Positions 5,784 through 5,794 of a stretch of 5,794 nucleotides of DNA are shown here, one piece after another. Numbering within the stretch: position 1 is the first letter of the stretch; the number at the start of each line of letters is the position of its first letter. Position numbers and translations under genes: made by a program. Origin of the DNA: Phycisphaerales bacterium (GTDB lineage Bacteria > Planctomycetota > Phycisphaerae > Phycisphaerales > SM1A02); the NCBI GenBank assembly GCA_020427625.1, contig JAGQOI010000192.1, forward strand, positions 1 through 5,794, written 5' to 3'. Under the pieces are notes generated by a model. That model was not told the DNA's origin. It saw only the letters and a program-made list of their open reading frames with translations, and ran no database searches.

Positions 5784-5794
5784 CCACCCGCGAC

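Noticed and set aside
5771..5787. Short inverted repeat GTGGT...ACCAC across the phosphatase stop codon, as a terminator
   Set aside because: The stem is only 5 bp with a 7-base loop, no T-run follows within the window, and the first arm is codons for the terminal Trp-Trp.

Overview
This window is a high-GC bacterial chromosome segment with strongly G/C-ending codons in its clear genes. Lineage cannot be proved from it. The FHA-GAF-SpoIIE phosphatase fusion, the AWPxL-type small ORF and the TATGAT/TACGAT boxes abutting start codons fit a planctomycete, perhaps of the class Phycisphaerae; this is an inference from recollection. No rRNA, tRNA, CRISPR array, insertion sequence or phage gene was recognised.

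Layout. (1) Positions 1-531 on the minus strand hold two weak genes. One is a 77-codon ORF with an AWPDL helical tail, and its TGA overlaps the next ATG as ATGA. The other is a partial ORF that runs off the left edge, and its coding signal appears to change frame twice. (2) A divergent full-length MsbA/ABCB-type ABC exporter lies at 530-2512 (+), with a TATGAT box seven bases before its ATG, suggesting a leaderless mRNA. (3) Convergent with it, 11 bp away, is a tetratricopeptide-type lipoprotein at 2524-3516 (-). (4) A compact divergent promoter region of about 110 bp separates the lipoprotein from a DCC/DUF393 thiol-disulfide oxidoreductase-like protein at 3625-4002 (+), which also appears leaderless. 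(5) A 107-bp leader follows. It has a possible -10 box, a partial direct repeat and a perfect 14-bp tandem duplication directly against a strong Shine-Dalgarno. It precedes a 557-aa FHA-GAF-PP2C (SpoIIE/RsbU-type) phosphatase at 4110-5783 (+), which ends 11 bases before the window edge.

How they fit together. The genes do not form an obvious pathway. Only the DCC protein and the phosphatase are co-directional neighbours, and the phosphatase probably has its own promoter. The phosphatase joins phosphothreonine recognition, ligand sensing and a serine phosphatase of the partner-switching type, but no cognate kinase, STAS antagonist or sigma factor is visible here. I found no convincing previously undescribed multi-gene system. 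The best leads are the tandem repeat in the phosphatase leader, the pair of likely leaderless starts, and the frame-jumping, ATGA-coupled small genes at the left edge.
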